From positions 11,118,495-11,182,494 of the forward strand of contig CP053150.1 in NCBI GenBank assembly GCA_014607495.2: a DNA stretch of 64,000 nt. Direction: 5' to 3'. This document shows positions 22,121 to 33,652 of this stretch, in pieces (the stretch's first letter is position 1; each line of letters starts with the position of its first letter). This stretch comes from Carposina sasakii (taxonomy: Eukaryota; Arthropoda; Insecta; Lepidoptera; Carposinidae). The notes beneath the pieces are model-generated. The model did not search any database, had not been told where the DNA came from, and saw only the letters and a program-made list of their open reading frames with translations. The translations under genes and the position numbers were made by a program.

Positions 22121-24047
22121 ATGCAAACCACGACAGTATTAGTCCTCCTTTGCCTGGTGGCTGCTGCTGCCGCCGCTCAGTACGAGCATTACCCTCAAGT
22201 AGATGCCTACAGTATACCTGATGATGCACAGACCCTTACAGAAGCCGAGAGAAGTCCAAGAACCAAAAGGGGAATCATACTGCTCAAAAAGAAGCTTTTA
22301 CTTGGTAAGTCTCATATATTATTTATGTCGTAAAATATTCGTAAGTTTTGTAAGGATGATGATGCACATCCTCGTCCAACCTTGATACCGAGTCTGTTCT
22401 CCTTTGTAAAAGCAAGCGAGATACACCAATGTCTTAGCGCTATCATTGTATCGACTTCATCGGCCCTACCTCAAAATATACCTACCCATTATAGATGTTA
22501 TGTAGTGTACAGGTATGGACTTCAGGTACCATTACCACTGTAAACTAAATCCTCGGTTTGTTCCTAAAGAAGAACGAAGTTATCTTTAACACTGTCAAAT
22601 TAGCCTGCACCATTTTAAGATGACATTTCATTACCTTGTTTGGAAGAAGCCTCGAGAACATGTTAACATCTATCAAGGTAGTTTTTGAAGTTCATGAGTT
22701 TAGAATACGGTCATTGCCATTTAACAGGTTTTATTTGGAAGATCTTTACGAAAATCGGCCATTATCATAATGACTTGCAAATACCAACACGCATCCTGGT
22801 AGAGTTTGTGAGATCTATGACTTATACAGTAAAGTAGTTTTGACCTAACGTCTATAACATTAGGTAAATAATCGTTACGCAACGTAACATATTTATCAAA
22901 TGCCGAGGATAAAGACGATTACAAAGTTGTGGTTTTCACGTTTAATTTTGTTATGAAATGTTGTAATGTACAAGTTGAAACAGAGTAAGGTACATATAAG
23001 TTATAGCTGCATATATCTTGCTATTCCTATTCTCGTGATCTATATATCGTACTGGTTAGATAGACCGATCTATACCAATATAATATAAGTTGATACATAT
23101 TAAATCTTCGTTGATATTACGGTCCCAAGGTACGAATTTACAATGTATATAGACACCGAGATTACACTGTAAGCTACTGAAGCGCTTTGTCTTACGTCGG
23201 AGACAATGGTCACTGAATTATTCCAAATAGAACCTAGGTGGGATTGTCTAATCGCTATCAAATATATTACTAGCACCTGAATAGTGTGAAAGGAAAACAA
23301 GGTATGGCACTTCTCAGCTCATCAATTCTTATATTGCGATCCTAGCTGTCAATTTCTTCCGACAAATATCAATGAAACTTTGGAATGACTGCTAGTGTCC
23401 TCCTCGCGTGATTATTTTAACTCGGGAGAGCCATACCGTGTTTTCTTGTACCACAGTTGTAAACTGCTGTATTGTGCGGGCAGGTTAAGATCTCCGTAAA
23501 CGGTTATAACGATTAAGTCGGCGCACACAAACTCAGCAATTTGCATGCATTATGCTCATGATCAGCAGACAGTTAATGTGGACGGTTAACACGTACTTAT
23601 CAGCACCGGCGTCATTTTACTACTGTTCAGGGTACACTATAAAACTGTACGGTGAAGCTTTTGGAATTTCAGAATACCTATATAAAACGGATATTTTTAT
23701 TATAAGAGATAATAAAAGTTAAAATCTTGTGACTCGTTAAAATGTAGAGTCTCATACAACAGGGCAAATTAGGCGAGTCATGGTGAAGTGGTATTGTCAG
23801 TTTTATACAGACAGTTTAAAACTCGTATTCCCAAGGTATTTCATTGGTTTACCTGACAATGATCTATGTACTAACCTTAAATATTTCTTTTCCAGGTGCT
23901 CTCGGTCTAAAAGCAGCAAAGGTTGGAGCACTAGGAGTAGCAGGAGCGCTAGCATTCAAGAAAGCTAAGTCAGTGCATACTGTACATCAACCTGCGCCTG
24001 TCAGCGTTGCTTACAGCCATCAAAGCTTTCATGGGTACAGCAGATAA
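22121..24047 (+). CDS. Gene 1: secreted RxKR-processed Gly/Ala-rich peptide precursor
   Basis: The product is 111 aa from two coding exons, 22121-22304 and 23896-24047. The intron starts GTAAGT, ends TTTTCCAG and splits a glycine codon (phase 1). Residues 1-19 form a signal peptide with a run of six alanines. Residues 20-46 are an acidic, Tyr/Pro-containing propeptide, and RTKR at 47-50 is a furin-type site. The rest starts GIILLKKKLLLG, continues as an Ala/Gly/Val segment with several lysines, and ends in a His/Tyr/Ser-rich tail. The ATG is the first after the upstream acceptor. I do not recognise the gene. Its layout matches gene 2 at 37901, so I infer a diverged family of secreted, cleaved peptides, perhaps cuticular or antimicrobial. 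Confidence 0.75.
23638..23673 (+). promoter_or_regulatory. Possible alternative promoter in gene 1 intron 2
   Basis: TATAAAA at 23638-23644 is followed 33 bp later by TTCAGA (A at 23671). A transcript starting here would enter the second coding exon in frame through an ATG at 23859, giving a short hydrophobic N-terminus before GALGLKAAK. TATA-like strings are common in AT-rich introns, so the evidence is weak. Confidence 0.15.
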
Positions 24048-24336
24048 TATACTAACATTATTTATTGCTTAAATATTCTACAACAGTCATAGAGCTCTGA
24101 GGAAAAATGGTATAAGGTCTATACGCAATCTGCTGATAGTCGTTAAAACATTTTTTTGTGTAATGATCATGTCAGAAACAGTTAATATAAATCGGCTTTA
24201 ATAAGATTCGATGTCGGTACATCGGATTTGACATGGTAGTTTGTAAGGTCCTTTAATACCATAATTTAGTACCTATATTTTGTATACTTATAATGTACTA
24301 AAACCTATTATAAAGATTTATTTGACGAAAGGTAAA

Positions 24337-24342
24337 AATAAA
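24337..24342 (+). terminator. Poly(A) signal of gene 1
   Basis: AATAAA lies 290 nt after the gene 1 stop codon, in AT-rich sequence, with GT-rich TATGTTTC just downstream. It gives gene 1 a 3' UTR of about 300 nt. Confidence 0.65.
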
Positions 24343-24365
24343 GTATGTTTCATTTAGTTATCACT

Positions 24366-25221
24366 GTTGTAGAAGTATTTCAGCAATTATCTTCGCATAA
24401 TTCCATAAGCTTAAGCTATCCATTTATTAGATGCTAAATAAATCGATGAAGAATTCTGATCAATTATCCTCTCATATGCCGTGATAATTGGTCTAATAAT
24501 TGGTGCATATCTTTGCTGACAAACCCTGTTGAGCCGAGAGGTTTTCACGAATAACATGAAACATCGTAATTTGGCTTTGTAAATGGATCCCCGAGGTCAT
24601 ATTTTGTTATTTCATGTTTGGTCATTAAAAAAGTTTTTGTTATAACGAGTATTTTTTTATCAAGTTATTTTTTAACATTTGGTATTTATACGCCCATTGT
24701 TTTAACCCACATTGGCTTGCAAACTAGTTCATACGCTTGCTTATTTTTATTATTGTTATGTTAAGATTGTTAAGGAAAAACGAAATCTGAACAGGTGACC
24801 TGTAGGTAGGTGCAATGTCTATTCCTCTAAAAGCCTATGTCGCATGGTGTGGTACCTACCAAGATTTAAAAAAAAATCTTTTCAAATTGTCAGTTTTCAA
24901 ATATGCCATACCTACTCAAACAAAACTATCCATTTTAAAATGTAGACAAACGTGGAGGTAAATAGTTGATGCAAGTGGGGCGTACTGGTATACAGCAGAA
25001 CTCGAGGTAATTCTAATCGTGACTCTGGCTTGGGATCACATAACAAGCTTATATATATACGAGGAGGTAGAGTGAGGAAGCCTTGAGCCAGTGAGGTGGG
25101 GCGTTATGTAATATGTTGATGCATAGTCCATTCATATATTCATGGAATCAAGCGTCTAGTGTACGCACGTATCCAAACATAGACTTCTATTTTCGTCGTA
25201 ACATTATTTAGCTGATTTACA
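24366..25221. other. Intergenic DNA between genes 1 and 2
   Basis: No gene or well-bounded repeat seen. Confidence 0.4.
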
Positions 25222-25616
25222 TACAGGGTGTTTGTGACAGCCAGGCAAATACTGAAATGCTGAACACGTTTTCGCTGGATATTTAAAAAATTACCATATA
25301 AAAAAAAATAGTTTAGTTTGTTTATTTAGATCGGTATTTTACTTTTAAAAAAATACCCTTAAAAAAGCAGGAAATGTATTTTTAATTTGATTTCCAGTAA
25401 TCTTTGCTCTCCGATTGTAGTTAGTGCACCTGTTTTCGCAATTATTATCAGATAAAGGGTGTATTAAAAATTCACAATTTCATTTATAAATCATCTTTTG
25501 GAAAGTAGTGTCACACTAGTTGACCCACCAATATGAGAATCACCCCAATACAATTGCGGAGAGCAAAGATGTTTAAAAATACATTTCCTGCCGAGATGAT
25601 TTGCCTGGCTGTCAAT
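25222..25616. mobile_element. TIR element, family D, with internal inverted repeat
   Basis: It opens TACAGGGTGTTTGTGACAGC followed by CAGGCAAATACTG; the right end carries TTTGCCTGGCTGTCAATA, the inverted counterpart. Inside, GCAGGAAATGTATTTTTA with TCTTTGCTCTCCG (about 25368-25415) pairs with an inverted copy at about 25555-25592. A truncated relative starts at 27719. No transposase is present. Confidence 0.65.
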
Positions 25617-26054
25617 AGGTTAAAAATTCACAAGTTTATTCTATAATAGGTGTTTATTCTACAAATACCAATGAATGTAATCCATAAAGAGCTGATGTTA
25701 TTAACTAGATGATCCCAGCGATTCTATGCGTTTAGATAAAATTAAAAAAGAACCACAAACATAAATTTACATTTTACAATTTTATAAAATGCCTTCAAAA
25801 TATAAAAATAGTCTTCAAAGAGATATTTTTTATTTAGCGTGTATTTTTTAAACATAATAGATAGTGGGTTGGTAACAACAACAATAACTAGGTAAATTAA
25901 AATTTATCTGATAACCACATCCTTTAGTTTAGCATAAAATTATTTACTCATGACTCTTTTGTTCCGTAAAATTCGTACAACTTTGTCGTAACTACAACTA
26001 CTTTGTCATAACCTTGATGAAATTTGATCAGTTAAACCACAGGTTAAACCACAT

Positions 26055-26758
26055 TTATTTATTTATTTTAGCCCTTCCTCTGACATGAATTTACTTATAT
26101 ATTTTACAATTAATGATTTACTCTTCTTTGTCAGCTTGCCCTTTGGCAAAGGCCTCTCCCAGAATTCTCCACTTCTTCCTGTCCATGGCACATCTCCTCT
26201 AAGTACCTCCCGCTACCTTTCTCATTTCATCCTCCCATCTTACTCTTTGTCTCCCTTTGTTCCGTTTTCCATCCCGGGGAAACCACATTGTTATGTCCTT
26301 AGACCATTTGTCTTTCTGACTCCTTATCACGTGTTCAGTCCATTTCCACTTTAGTTTGTTTACTGCCCAAGTCACATTTATTAATTTAGTTTTCGTTCTT
26401 ATGTCTGTCAGTTTTATCTTGTCCTTAAGTTTAATATTTAGCATACTTCTCGCCATGTTGTTTTGGCATACTTGAAGTGTTTTCATTTGCTTGCTGGTAA
26501 GGGCCCAAGTCTGGCAACCATATGTTAGACATGGCAAGATAGAGATATTAAATACTTTTCTTTTATCTCTTAATGACATGTATGGGTTTTTCATGATTTC
26601 TTTTAACGACCAGTACTTCTTCCATGAGTTGCAAACTCGGGTTTCAACTTCTTTCTGCATCTGACTTACTGGAGCGATAATTTGGCTTAAATATGTATAA
26701 TGTTCTACATAATCAATTGGACTTTCATTTACTCTGATGGTCACATGATCGTTGTTTT
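26055..26758 (-). mobile_element. 5'-truncated RTE-like LINE with 12-bp target duplication
   Basis: A direct repeat GTTAAACCACAT flanks the element exactly (26043-26054 and 26759-26770). The 3' end is at the left, with a TTTA-repeat tail as seen on the + strand, and the 5' end is cut off at the right, the usual product of incomplete reverse transcription. It carries the coding remnant 26199-26744. A further GTTAAACCACA lies at 26031-26041 beside the left duplication, so the target was itself a tandem pair. Confidence 0.85.
26199..26744 (-). CDS. LINE reverse transcriptase C-terminal fragment
   Basis: An uninterrupted 181-codon frame matches the C-terminal half of insect RTE-type reverse transcriptase/endonuclease proteins: FNISILPCLTYGCQTWALT, then the basic linker KWKWTEHVIRSQKDKWSKDI, then GRQRVRWEDEMRKVAGGT near the end. 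The endonuclease and the RT catalytic YxDD region are missing because the element is 5'-truncated, so it cannot act by itself. The open frame suggests a fairly recent insertion. Confidence 0.8.
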   Translation of the reverse strand: MTIRVNESPIDYVEHYTYLSQIIAPVSQMQKEVETRVCNSWKKYWSLKEIMKNPYMSLRDKRKVFNISILPCLTYGCQTWALTSKQMKTLQVCQNNMARSMLNIKLKDKIKLTDIRTKTKLINVTWAVNKLKWKWTEHVIRSQKDKWSKDITMWFPRDGKRNKGRQRVRWEDEMRKVAGGT

Positions 26759-26770
26759 GTTAAACCACAT

Positions 26771-27718
26771 AATACTTGTTAAACTAATTGAGATATATTT
26801 TAAAAATGACGATATGGATTTGTATTGATTATAATTTGTTTGATTAGCACATTCGTTTGCTAATTAGTATGACGCGTTGCTCAAGCCGGTATTCAACATA
26901 TTTATAGATTAAAACTGGCTTGCGATTTTTATTAGCAGTCCATATACGGACTCGACGAACTGGTTGCCTTACCAACAGTTTCCCAAATCACATAACAATG
27001 TGATATATGAATAATAAATTACGACTCACACTATCAGGTGCTAGGTAAAATACCATGATTTGGAATTTGAAGAATCCGGATCACATTTTTCGATCTGTGT
27101 AGGTACGTGAAATACTTCTAGGACCTGTGTTGATGAAATATGAGCCTAAGCCAATGTTAAAATCCTATAACTTATAACATTTAAAAAAGATTTAAAGACT
27201 TAGGCAACTATAGTAGTCTTTGATGATTTATAGGTAATTGAGTTGTAAATGTTAGAACTTACAGGGTGTCAACCTTTATGTCACATCCTCTATGTGTACA
27301 GTTGTTATTAATTGTATTAGCTTGCAAGTAAGTAAGTGTAGCGTGTGGAATCAACCAAAATGAGTCATATATCTTGCAGAATCTTTCATTATGATAATAG
27401 TGGGGTTTCATTTTTACAATGGATCTTAGTGGACCTAGAGCATAGAGGCTAGGTGGTTCTGCCCCTTCGGTCTATAGTATTTTAACCTTTTAAGGCGCTC
27501 CAATAGACGAATTTTAGGTATTTGAGGGGGTTGAGGTAGACGTAACTGCGGGGCGCCCCCCGCAACCAGCGCAATCTGCCGCGGACGTCCTTATTCTGTC
27601 GCCATCCGTATTCTGGTTGATTTCGGGATTAATTGCCGGGATTTTAATTTCTTTACTGTATAATCAATTTTGTAACTGGGTTGCTTACTGCGTAAATTGT
27701 AAATATAATTAAAAAAAT
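26771..27718. other. Intergenic DNA with a GC-rich palindrome
   Basis: No gene seen. GCGGGGCGCCCCCCGC at about 27548-27563 is a GC-rich near-palindrome in otherwise AT-rich DNA; a GC-rich patch continues to about 27610. Confidence 0.4.
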
Positions 27719-27870
27719 TACAGGGTGTAGGTGACAGCCAGGCAAATACTGGAATGCTGAACAAGTACTATAGGGTTGAGTTACACGACAATATTATAAC
27801 TCGCAGGAAATGAATTTTTATTTTGATTATCCGTACCTAATGTTTGTTTTCCGCGCCAATTGTATCGGGC
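27719..27870. mobile_element. Truncated family D element
   Basis: It starts TACAGGGTGTAGGTGACAGC with CAGGCAAATACTGGAATGC, close to the left end of the element at 25222, and keeps part of its interior (GCAGGAAATGAATTTTTATT, about 27804). The right end is lost. Confidence 0.55.
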
Positions 27871-28454
27871 GATATCGACTAGTTAAATGGGCTTATTGGT
27901 TATTGTGTGATACATAGCTTGGATCACTTGTGACTCTCTATTAGGGTTGATCAGGTTTTTGAACTTTTTGAGCGTAACTGGTTTTTTTAAATCGTCTATT
28001 GGTAAAATTTTTGTTTTTAAGCCATTTTCTAAGGCCGAATTAAATAAACAAAACATAACATAATGAGTGAGATCAACACTAAAATATCATCAATATTCAT
28101 CAATTCGATTCTGAAACTTCGCCGGCAGCTGCCGCGGCACGCTCGTTCCGCTCGCTCGGCTCGTGCGTTATTTGTCATACTCTAACCTAACTTATTATTT
28201 TTATCATTGTATGAAAAGGGAACTGTTACCCCGACAAAACGTCATTCGTCTTATACTAGTTGTGCGCTAAGGTTAATTTGATGTGCAGTCAGTATTTATG
28301 ATGAGATTGTAGTATTTTTGTACCAAAAGGTATTAATTTGTCTTGCATTCAAGGAAAACAGTTTATGTTGGGCTGATATTATGTATTTTCGAATTATCTG
28401 CTGTAGTTATTTTGTAAAACATTAAGTTTATTTGTACTAAAATAATTTAATTGC
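27871..28454. other. Intergenic DNA with a CpG-rich repeat piece
   Basis: The stretch GCTCGTTCCGCTCGCTCGGC (about 28140) is the reverse-complement relative of the CpG-rich run inside the element at 2031-2669, so a decayed copy of that family is present. No gene is seen. Confidence 0.4.
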
Positions 28455-28472
28455 TGTAATAAAGTATATAAA

Positions 28473-28677
28473 GGGCATACTGTACAAGTCAGTAGAGGAA
28501 CAAGAGTGTCTTGATGTTTTGTAGGCGATGGGCTGACCATCTGTCACTACTAACCGAACTTGTATATCTCAACTATACCCTCAAAATTGGTCAGAAGTGG
28601 CACCATGTGGTTCTATCGGCCCTTGGTACTCTGCCTACCCCGTAAGGGATAAATGCGTGATTATATGTATGTATGTA
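28473..28677 (+). mobile_element. Short retroposed repeat, family A, copy 2 (5'-truncated)
   Basis: An exact 18-bp target duplication TGTAATAAAGTATATAAA flanks it (28455-28472 and 28678-28695). It starts inside the family at GGGCATACTGTACAAGTC and ends in an ATGT tail. Long target duplication, tail and 5' truncation together show movement by target-primed reverse transcription. Confidence 0.85.
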
Positions 28678-28863
28678 TGTAATAAAGTATATAAAAGATG
28701 AGATTAAATTGATGGGCGATTATTTATTTGATGTGCAATTAAAAATATCTCCTAAACAAATAACTATGATCGGTTATAGCTTGCAGTTTCTGGATAATAC
28801 AAATTATTATTTATAACTCTTCTACCCCAAAGTGGTATTAAAGTATGATCTTCAAATTCTTCC

Positions 28864-29530
28864 TTCGGATTATAAATGCGAAAGTAACTCTGTCTGTCTC
28901 TGTGTTACGCAATCACGCCTAAACTACTGAACCGATTTAAATGAAATTTGGTACAGAGATAGTCTAGAGCCTGTGAAAGGACATAGGCTACTTTTTAATG
29001 CAAAAAAGAGATGTAAGGGGTTAAAATAGTGGATGAAAGTTTGTAAGGAAATTACGTCATTTTTTAAGCTAGAAGCTGAAAACTTATTTATAATAACTTA
29101 TTAATAGATATAAATAAATAAGACATTCAAAGTTTGTAAAATAATACCATAAAGGGGCTAAAAATAGGGGGTGAAAAATTTTGTGTGATGTAAGAAACTT
29201 GCCAAGCACTGCGCGCCATATGCAAAAAAGGGATGTAAGAGGTTGAAATAGGGGATGAATGTTTGTATGGAAATTACGTCATTTTTAAAAGTTTTGTCTC
29301 ACTACAAATATGCGAGTACAACTTCATAATGATTATCAAGCAGGACAATATGCAACAAACAGCTCTTTTAAAAATCGTACTATAAACGTCGCATATAAAA
29401 ATGTACTTAAATAAGCTTAATAACTTATTTTAATGTACATGTGTTTACTTGCAAAATAATTAGCCTAAAACAAATTTAAAATGCTGCCGCAAGTCACTAT
29501 TCCACGCGGACGAAGTCGCGGGACAGCTAG
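28864..29530 (+). mobile_element. Helitron-related element, larger variant
   Basis: The left end GGATTATAAATGCGAAAGTA and the right end CACGCGGACGAAGTCGCGGG with CAGCTAG match the 5' and 3' parts of this lepidopteran Helitron-like group, here on the + strand. A ~75-bp segment starting GCAAAAAAGRGATGTAAG occurs twice inside (about 29000 and 29222). The base after CTAG is G, not T, so the junction is altered. Confidence 0.55.
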
Positions 29531-29629
29531 GGATTCGCGGGTAACTTAGGGATTTATGTTCGAAACAATTTGAAATCATATACATATATACATAATAGTC
29601 ACGCCCATTATCCCCCAAAGTGGTGTATA

Positions 29630-29898
29630 TACAGGGTGTAACAAAAGGAGTATGTTAACCGAAAAGCTATAAATATAACCCACTATAAAGAACCTATCAC
29701 CAAAATTTTAGACTAAAAATCACACATTTATTTGTCCAGATAGTATGGAGAACACCTAACCCACTCAGGAATATTATGAACATACAATCTTGAAAAATAA
29801 ACATGCGATTACTAGTCAAAAAATTTCGGGATATGTTATCTACAGTGGGTTGTTTTTATAGTATTTCGCTTACCATACCCTTTTTGTTACACCCTGTA
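29630..29898. mobile_element. MITE, family C, complete copy (269 bp)
   Basis: Both ends are TACAGGGTGTAACAAAAAGG-like inverted repeats; the left reads TACAGGGTGTAACAAAAGGA, followed by GTATG. The flanks are TATA-rich, consistent with a TA or TATA target. Relatives are at 10804, 10955 and 54630. Confidence 0.75.
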
Positions 29899-30149
29899 TA
29901 TACTGCTACTTGTTATATTTGCTATTGATACTAAGTTATTTGCAGTTTAATGTCATAAATAAATATACTAACACACGTAAACTTTTGCACAAAATGTTCG
30001 GAAAAATCCCAGATTTTTTCCCCGAGATTTTGTGGATCTAAAAAAAACTAAGTAGATATATAAAATTATACTAGGTCAAAGAAATGGTAAAATAGACACG
30101 TAACATAATTACCTACTTATGAATATCATTTTTAAATACGAAATCACTA

Positions 30150-30356
30150 CATATTATAAAACAAAGTCGCTTTCTGATGTCTGTCCCTATGTATGCTTAG
30201 ATCTTTCAAACTAGGGAACGGATTTTTTTGATGCGGTTTTTTTAATAGATAGAGTTATTCACAAGGAAGGTTTATAATAATGTAACTAGGGACCCGCCTC
30301 GGCTTCGCACGGGAGTAATGCACTCTCACGCGGGCAAAGCCGTGGGCGGGCGCTAG
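30150..30356 (+). mobile_element. Helitron-like short element
   Basis: It opens near TATAAAACAAAGTCGC and closes GGGCGGGCGCTAG followed by T. Near the 3' end two GC-rich segments (GACCCGCCTCGGCTTCGCAC and GCGGGCAAAGCCGTGGGCGG) can pair, as expected for a Helitron 3' hairpin. Confidence 0.6.
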
Positions 30357-31900
30357 TATAATCTAAAACATACTATAAAGTATCTATGTAGGTAGGTACT
30401 TAATGTTTTCTACGTAAGTCTTTTTTACGTAAGGTCTCTCTTTTTTTAACTTTTGTTACACTACGATTTCCCAAGTCTACTTACTAAATAAATATAGTAT
30501 TTTATATTATGTATTTGCGCGCGAAAAAACAAGCACAGAACCGGCGTTGACAGTGGTCACGGCGGTACTGAATGTTCCGAGCGAGACTGGCCAGTGCAAG
30601 GATTAGAACACAGCGTAGTTGTAGATGTGTTTTTTATTAATTGTTAATTATCTACAAAATTTACAAAAAATGTACTTTGGCCATAAACTAGATCTGGTAA
30701 AGCGCTATACAACTATGCAAGTTTCGTGTTGATATTCACAATAGTTTTCAAGATATTTCGCTTATAAAAACGTAAAAAAGGTAATTTTCAAATCGAAATT
30801 CTATCGAGAATTTTTTAAGTAATTGAGTTTCCACGTTGGCCACAAACTTGATAAAGATTTAAATAATAACATATAAAAAAATTAGAGCTGTGGTAATCGG
30901 ACAAGTATTTAAAAAATCGATTCTAAAATGCCTCTTTTGTCTGATCACACCGCCTTAACTAAGTATATTTTACTAACTTCAACTGGGTATTTTAATGTGC
31001 TTTTTTATGTTTTCAGCTGGTCCGGTTAAAACTGATGCCCTATTCCTAGCTCCAAGACTCAACTGAAGGAGATCAACTTTGAATATATCTTCATTTATAT
31101 TTAAATTAAAGATACCTCTCAGTCGATAAATACGACCTAGGAATAACATTTTAGAGGCTTTGTCAATGGATATTGTGTTGGCTCTTATTTTAAATTTACA
31201 TTTACACAGCAATAATTTGCATAAAGTTTGAATACTGTGTCTCGGAAAGTTTGGAATTGTTTTCTAATGGAATAAACGTTAGGTACCTGCATTATGTATT
31301 ATATAAGTTTAGTTATGAGGAATAATAGGTTTGGTGCTACGCAGTCATATCACAAATATTGTAAGGATTCAGTTGGATGCCAGAGAGTTTGGTTTTGTTA
31401 TTTATTATTACAAATATCACGTTTTGTAAGTGTCTGGGAATGTTTCCATCTTTAATAGTTTAAAATTTACAAGATGATAAGGGATCTTGATGGAAACAAA
31501 CCGGTTTTCTGTTAATGTTATTAAAAATCTTTTATAACAAGTATTTTGATTTTTATTCTTCTACGCTTGAATATGGGATGGGGCTCCTTACAGAGTTCGG
31601 AATTGCCTTCAAATGGTTTTTGAATGAATTTAGAAGCCTACGTTAATAAAAAAATATGGTTTCGTAGTATAGCGGTGCCGTCATATAGCGTACATAAAAC
31701 CGGGCCCTCTTTGTGGTGCCGAAATAAATGACATATTCCTTCAAGCTATGACGGCAGCGCTATCCAAGATAACCAAAGCTTTACCGCATAGGCTTTATCC
31801 GTAGCACGTGCTACGGACTACGAGCCTACTACGACAGGGACTTATATTATTTTAAAACTTATACTAAGTATATTGTTTTTGAAAGCTTATTGTTTAATGT
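30357..31900. other. Intergenic DNA with two inverted structures
   Basis: No gene is supported. A 20-bp inverted repeat (ATAGCGGTGCCGTCATATAG near 31670, complement near 31745-31765) and a perfect 20-bp palindrome at 31798-31817 lie close together. An open frame at 30979-31212 has no recognisable domain. Confidence 0.4.
31798..31817. promoter_or_regulatory. Perfect 20-bp palindrome centred on an E-box
   Basis: TCCGTAGCACGTGCTACGGA reads the same on both strands and has CACGTG at its centre, the preferred site of bHLH-PAS and Myc-type dimers. No nearby gene start is identified, so a regulatory role is only a possibility. Confidence 0.3.
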
Positions 31901-31908
31901 GTTGGCAT

Positions 31909-32762
31909 CAGTGGCGTAGCTACCTAGAGGCTAGGCGGGGCAGTGCGCCGGGGCCCTCAAGCTCAGGGGGCCCTAGAATCCTTACCGTGAAATTCTCAGT
32001 AGAGCTTGAATTTTTAAAAATTAATAGACAACTTACTTGAGTTATGTGGTAAATACGAGAAAAAATTTCGTGCTCGCTTCACTCGCGCATCTTTAATGTG
32101 ACTAAACAGTCTTTCAATTTTCAATAATTGTATTTTTATTAATTAGGGCTCGTAAACTCAAAAATTCTTGGTAATGTCTACCCAAATGTAACCTATCTCA
32201 TGTTTTAGCAATGGTCAGAAATTCTCGGTAGGGCTTGAATTTTCAAGAAGGTAATAGACAAGTTACGTGGTAAATACGAGAAAAAATTTCGCGCTCGCTA
32301 CACTCGCGCCTCTATTACATATCTAAGCAGTCTTTTAATTATGGGGCTCGTAAACTTCAAAAAATCTTGGTAATGTCTAGTCACTTGCAATAAAGAGAAG
32401 ATCATCATCACCAGCCTATTGCAGTCCACTACTAGACGAAGGCCTCCCCAGGGCATGCCACAAGACTGCCATGGGGGGTATTTATTACGCTGGGCAGGCG
32501 GGTTGGTGACCGCAGTTTGTATTTTGGACTATGTTGTCAACACGGGAGGCGCTGCTACCCACCTCTCGGAAACCCTTACTCGCCTCGTACGATACACACG
32601 GGCAGACATGGGGTGGTACGAATTCTACTCTGCCGGCACCACGCGGCCACACAAAGAGAAGATAGTCAACAAAAATTACTTAAAATCTAATTAGTTGAGA
32701 TAGCAGTGTGGCCCCATTTTTTTATTTACCCCAGGGCCCCTAGTTACCTAGCTACGCCACTG
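31909..32762. mobile_element. hAT-type element (854 bp) carrying a nested retroelement
   Basis: The ends are CAGTGGCGTAGCTACCTAG and its near-perfect inverted copy. An exact 8-bp duplication GTTGGCAT flanks it (31901-31908 and 32763-32770). A ~60-bp segment with GAGAAAAAATTTCGYGCTCG occurs twice (about 32055 and 32277). No transposase is present. The retroelement at 32403-32652 landed inside it later. Confidence 0.85.
32403..32652 (-). mobile_element. Retroelement, family F, copy 1, nested in the hAT element
   Basis: An 11-bp duplication AAAGAGAAGAT flanks it exactly (32392-32402 and 32653-32663). The CATCATCA end at the left is the 3' tail, so the element reads on the - strand. It shares GGCAGGCGGGTTGGTGACCG and GGGTGGTACGAATTCTACTC with the copy at 61312. 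It is a SINE or LINE tail. The open frame at 32419-32694 is not a gene. Confidence 0.8.
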
Positions 32763-32770
32763 GTTGGCAT

Positions 32771-33504
32771 AGAACGACACATGTGTTATGTGGAATTTCA
32801 GATGGAGCTCCTCTAAGTTATCACTAAACTCTTATCTATCTTTTTTACCTTATTATATTATAGACGTGAAAAACGCGGATGAAATCACGAGCTTTAGTTA
32901 GTATTCTATCTCTAATAACATTTATTTTCTTCATTTAAAATTTCGTAACCGAGGCTCCATATAAATGGCTATTTCCATTGCGTTTCACTCAACTTAAGTT
33001 TAATAAATGACTGTTTTAATCCTTGTTTAATCTGTTACGTGATTACATAACTTCTCCGACGATGCAAAGGTTTTCCTGGAACTGTAAGCTCGTTCGTAAG
33101 TTATAAAATCGTAATTCATGTAGGAAATTTTTGCTACCTAAGTTTATTGAGTTCAAGTGAAATTATGTAAAAGGCAAATCTACTGCATCAAATTTTAGTT
33201 TATTAACTTTATCCCTTGAATATATGACCACTTGGATAGTAGGAATTTAAACGAAGTCAATAGACATGATCTGCAACTCAGTAAGCCAGTCCATGCAAAC
33301 AGATCTAGTAGTTTATTTCAAAGAGAGTCGGTAGTTTAATAGTCTTCGCCCTGCTTAAATCAAAGAACGGCTAAACCGATTTTCATGAATTCTGTTTGAA
33401 TAATATCAGGAAACATTTAAATGCTTCGTTAGGTGGCGCTGCAATGGGTTCCAGCAAGCAAAGTACTGACAGGACACTAACAATAAATTTGAATAAGCTT
33501 TAGG
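32771..33504. other. Intergenic DNA, no supported feature
   Basis: AT-rich sequence without recognised genes or bounded repeats. Confidence 0.4.
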
Positions 33505-33652
33505 TAATGAGGGATTTTCTGACAAATAATAAAATAAAAAAATAGTACAAATCACCTGGATAGATGACGTGACCGCATCACCATCCCGAAATTCTGTTTT
33601 GTCATTGGACACGTACACAAGTTATTTTAACTTGTCAGAAAATCCCTCATTG
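33505..33652. mobile_element. Small fold-back MITE
   Basis: A perfect 20-bp inverted repeat AATGAGGGATTTTCTGACAA (33506-33525, complement 33632-33651) encloses 106 bp. Next to the arms, AATAAAATAA and TTATTTTAA extend the pairing loosely. The perfect arms suggest a young or constrained structure. Confidence 0.7.
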
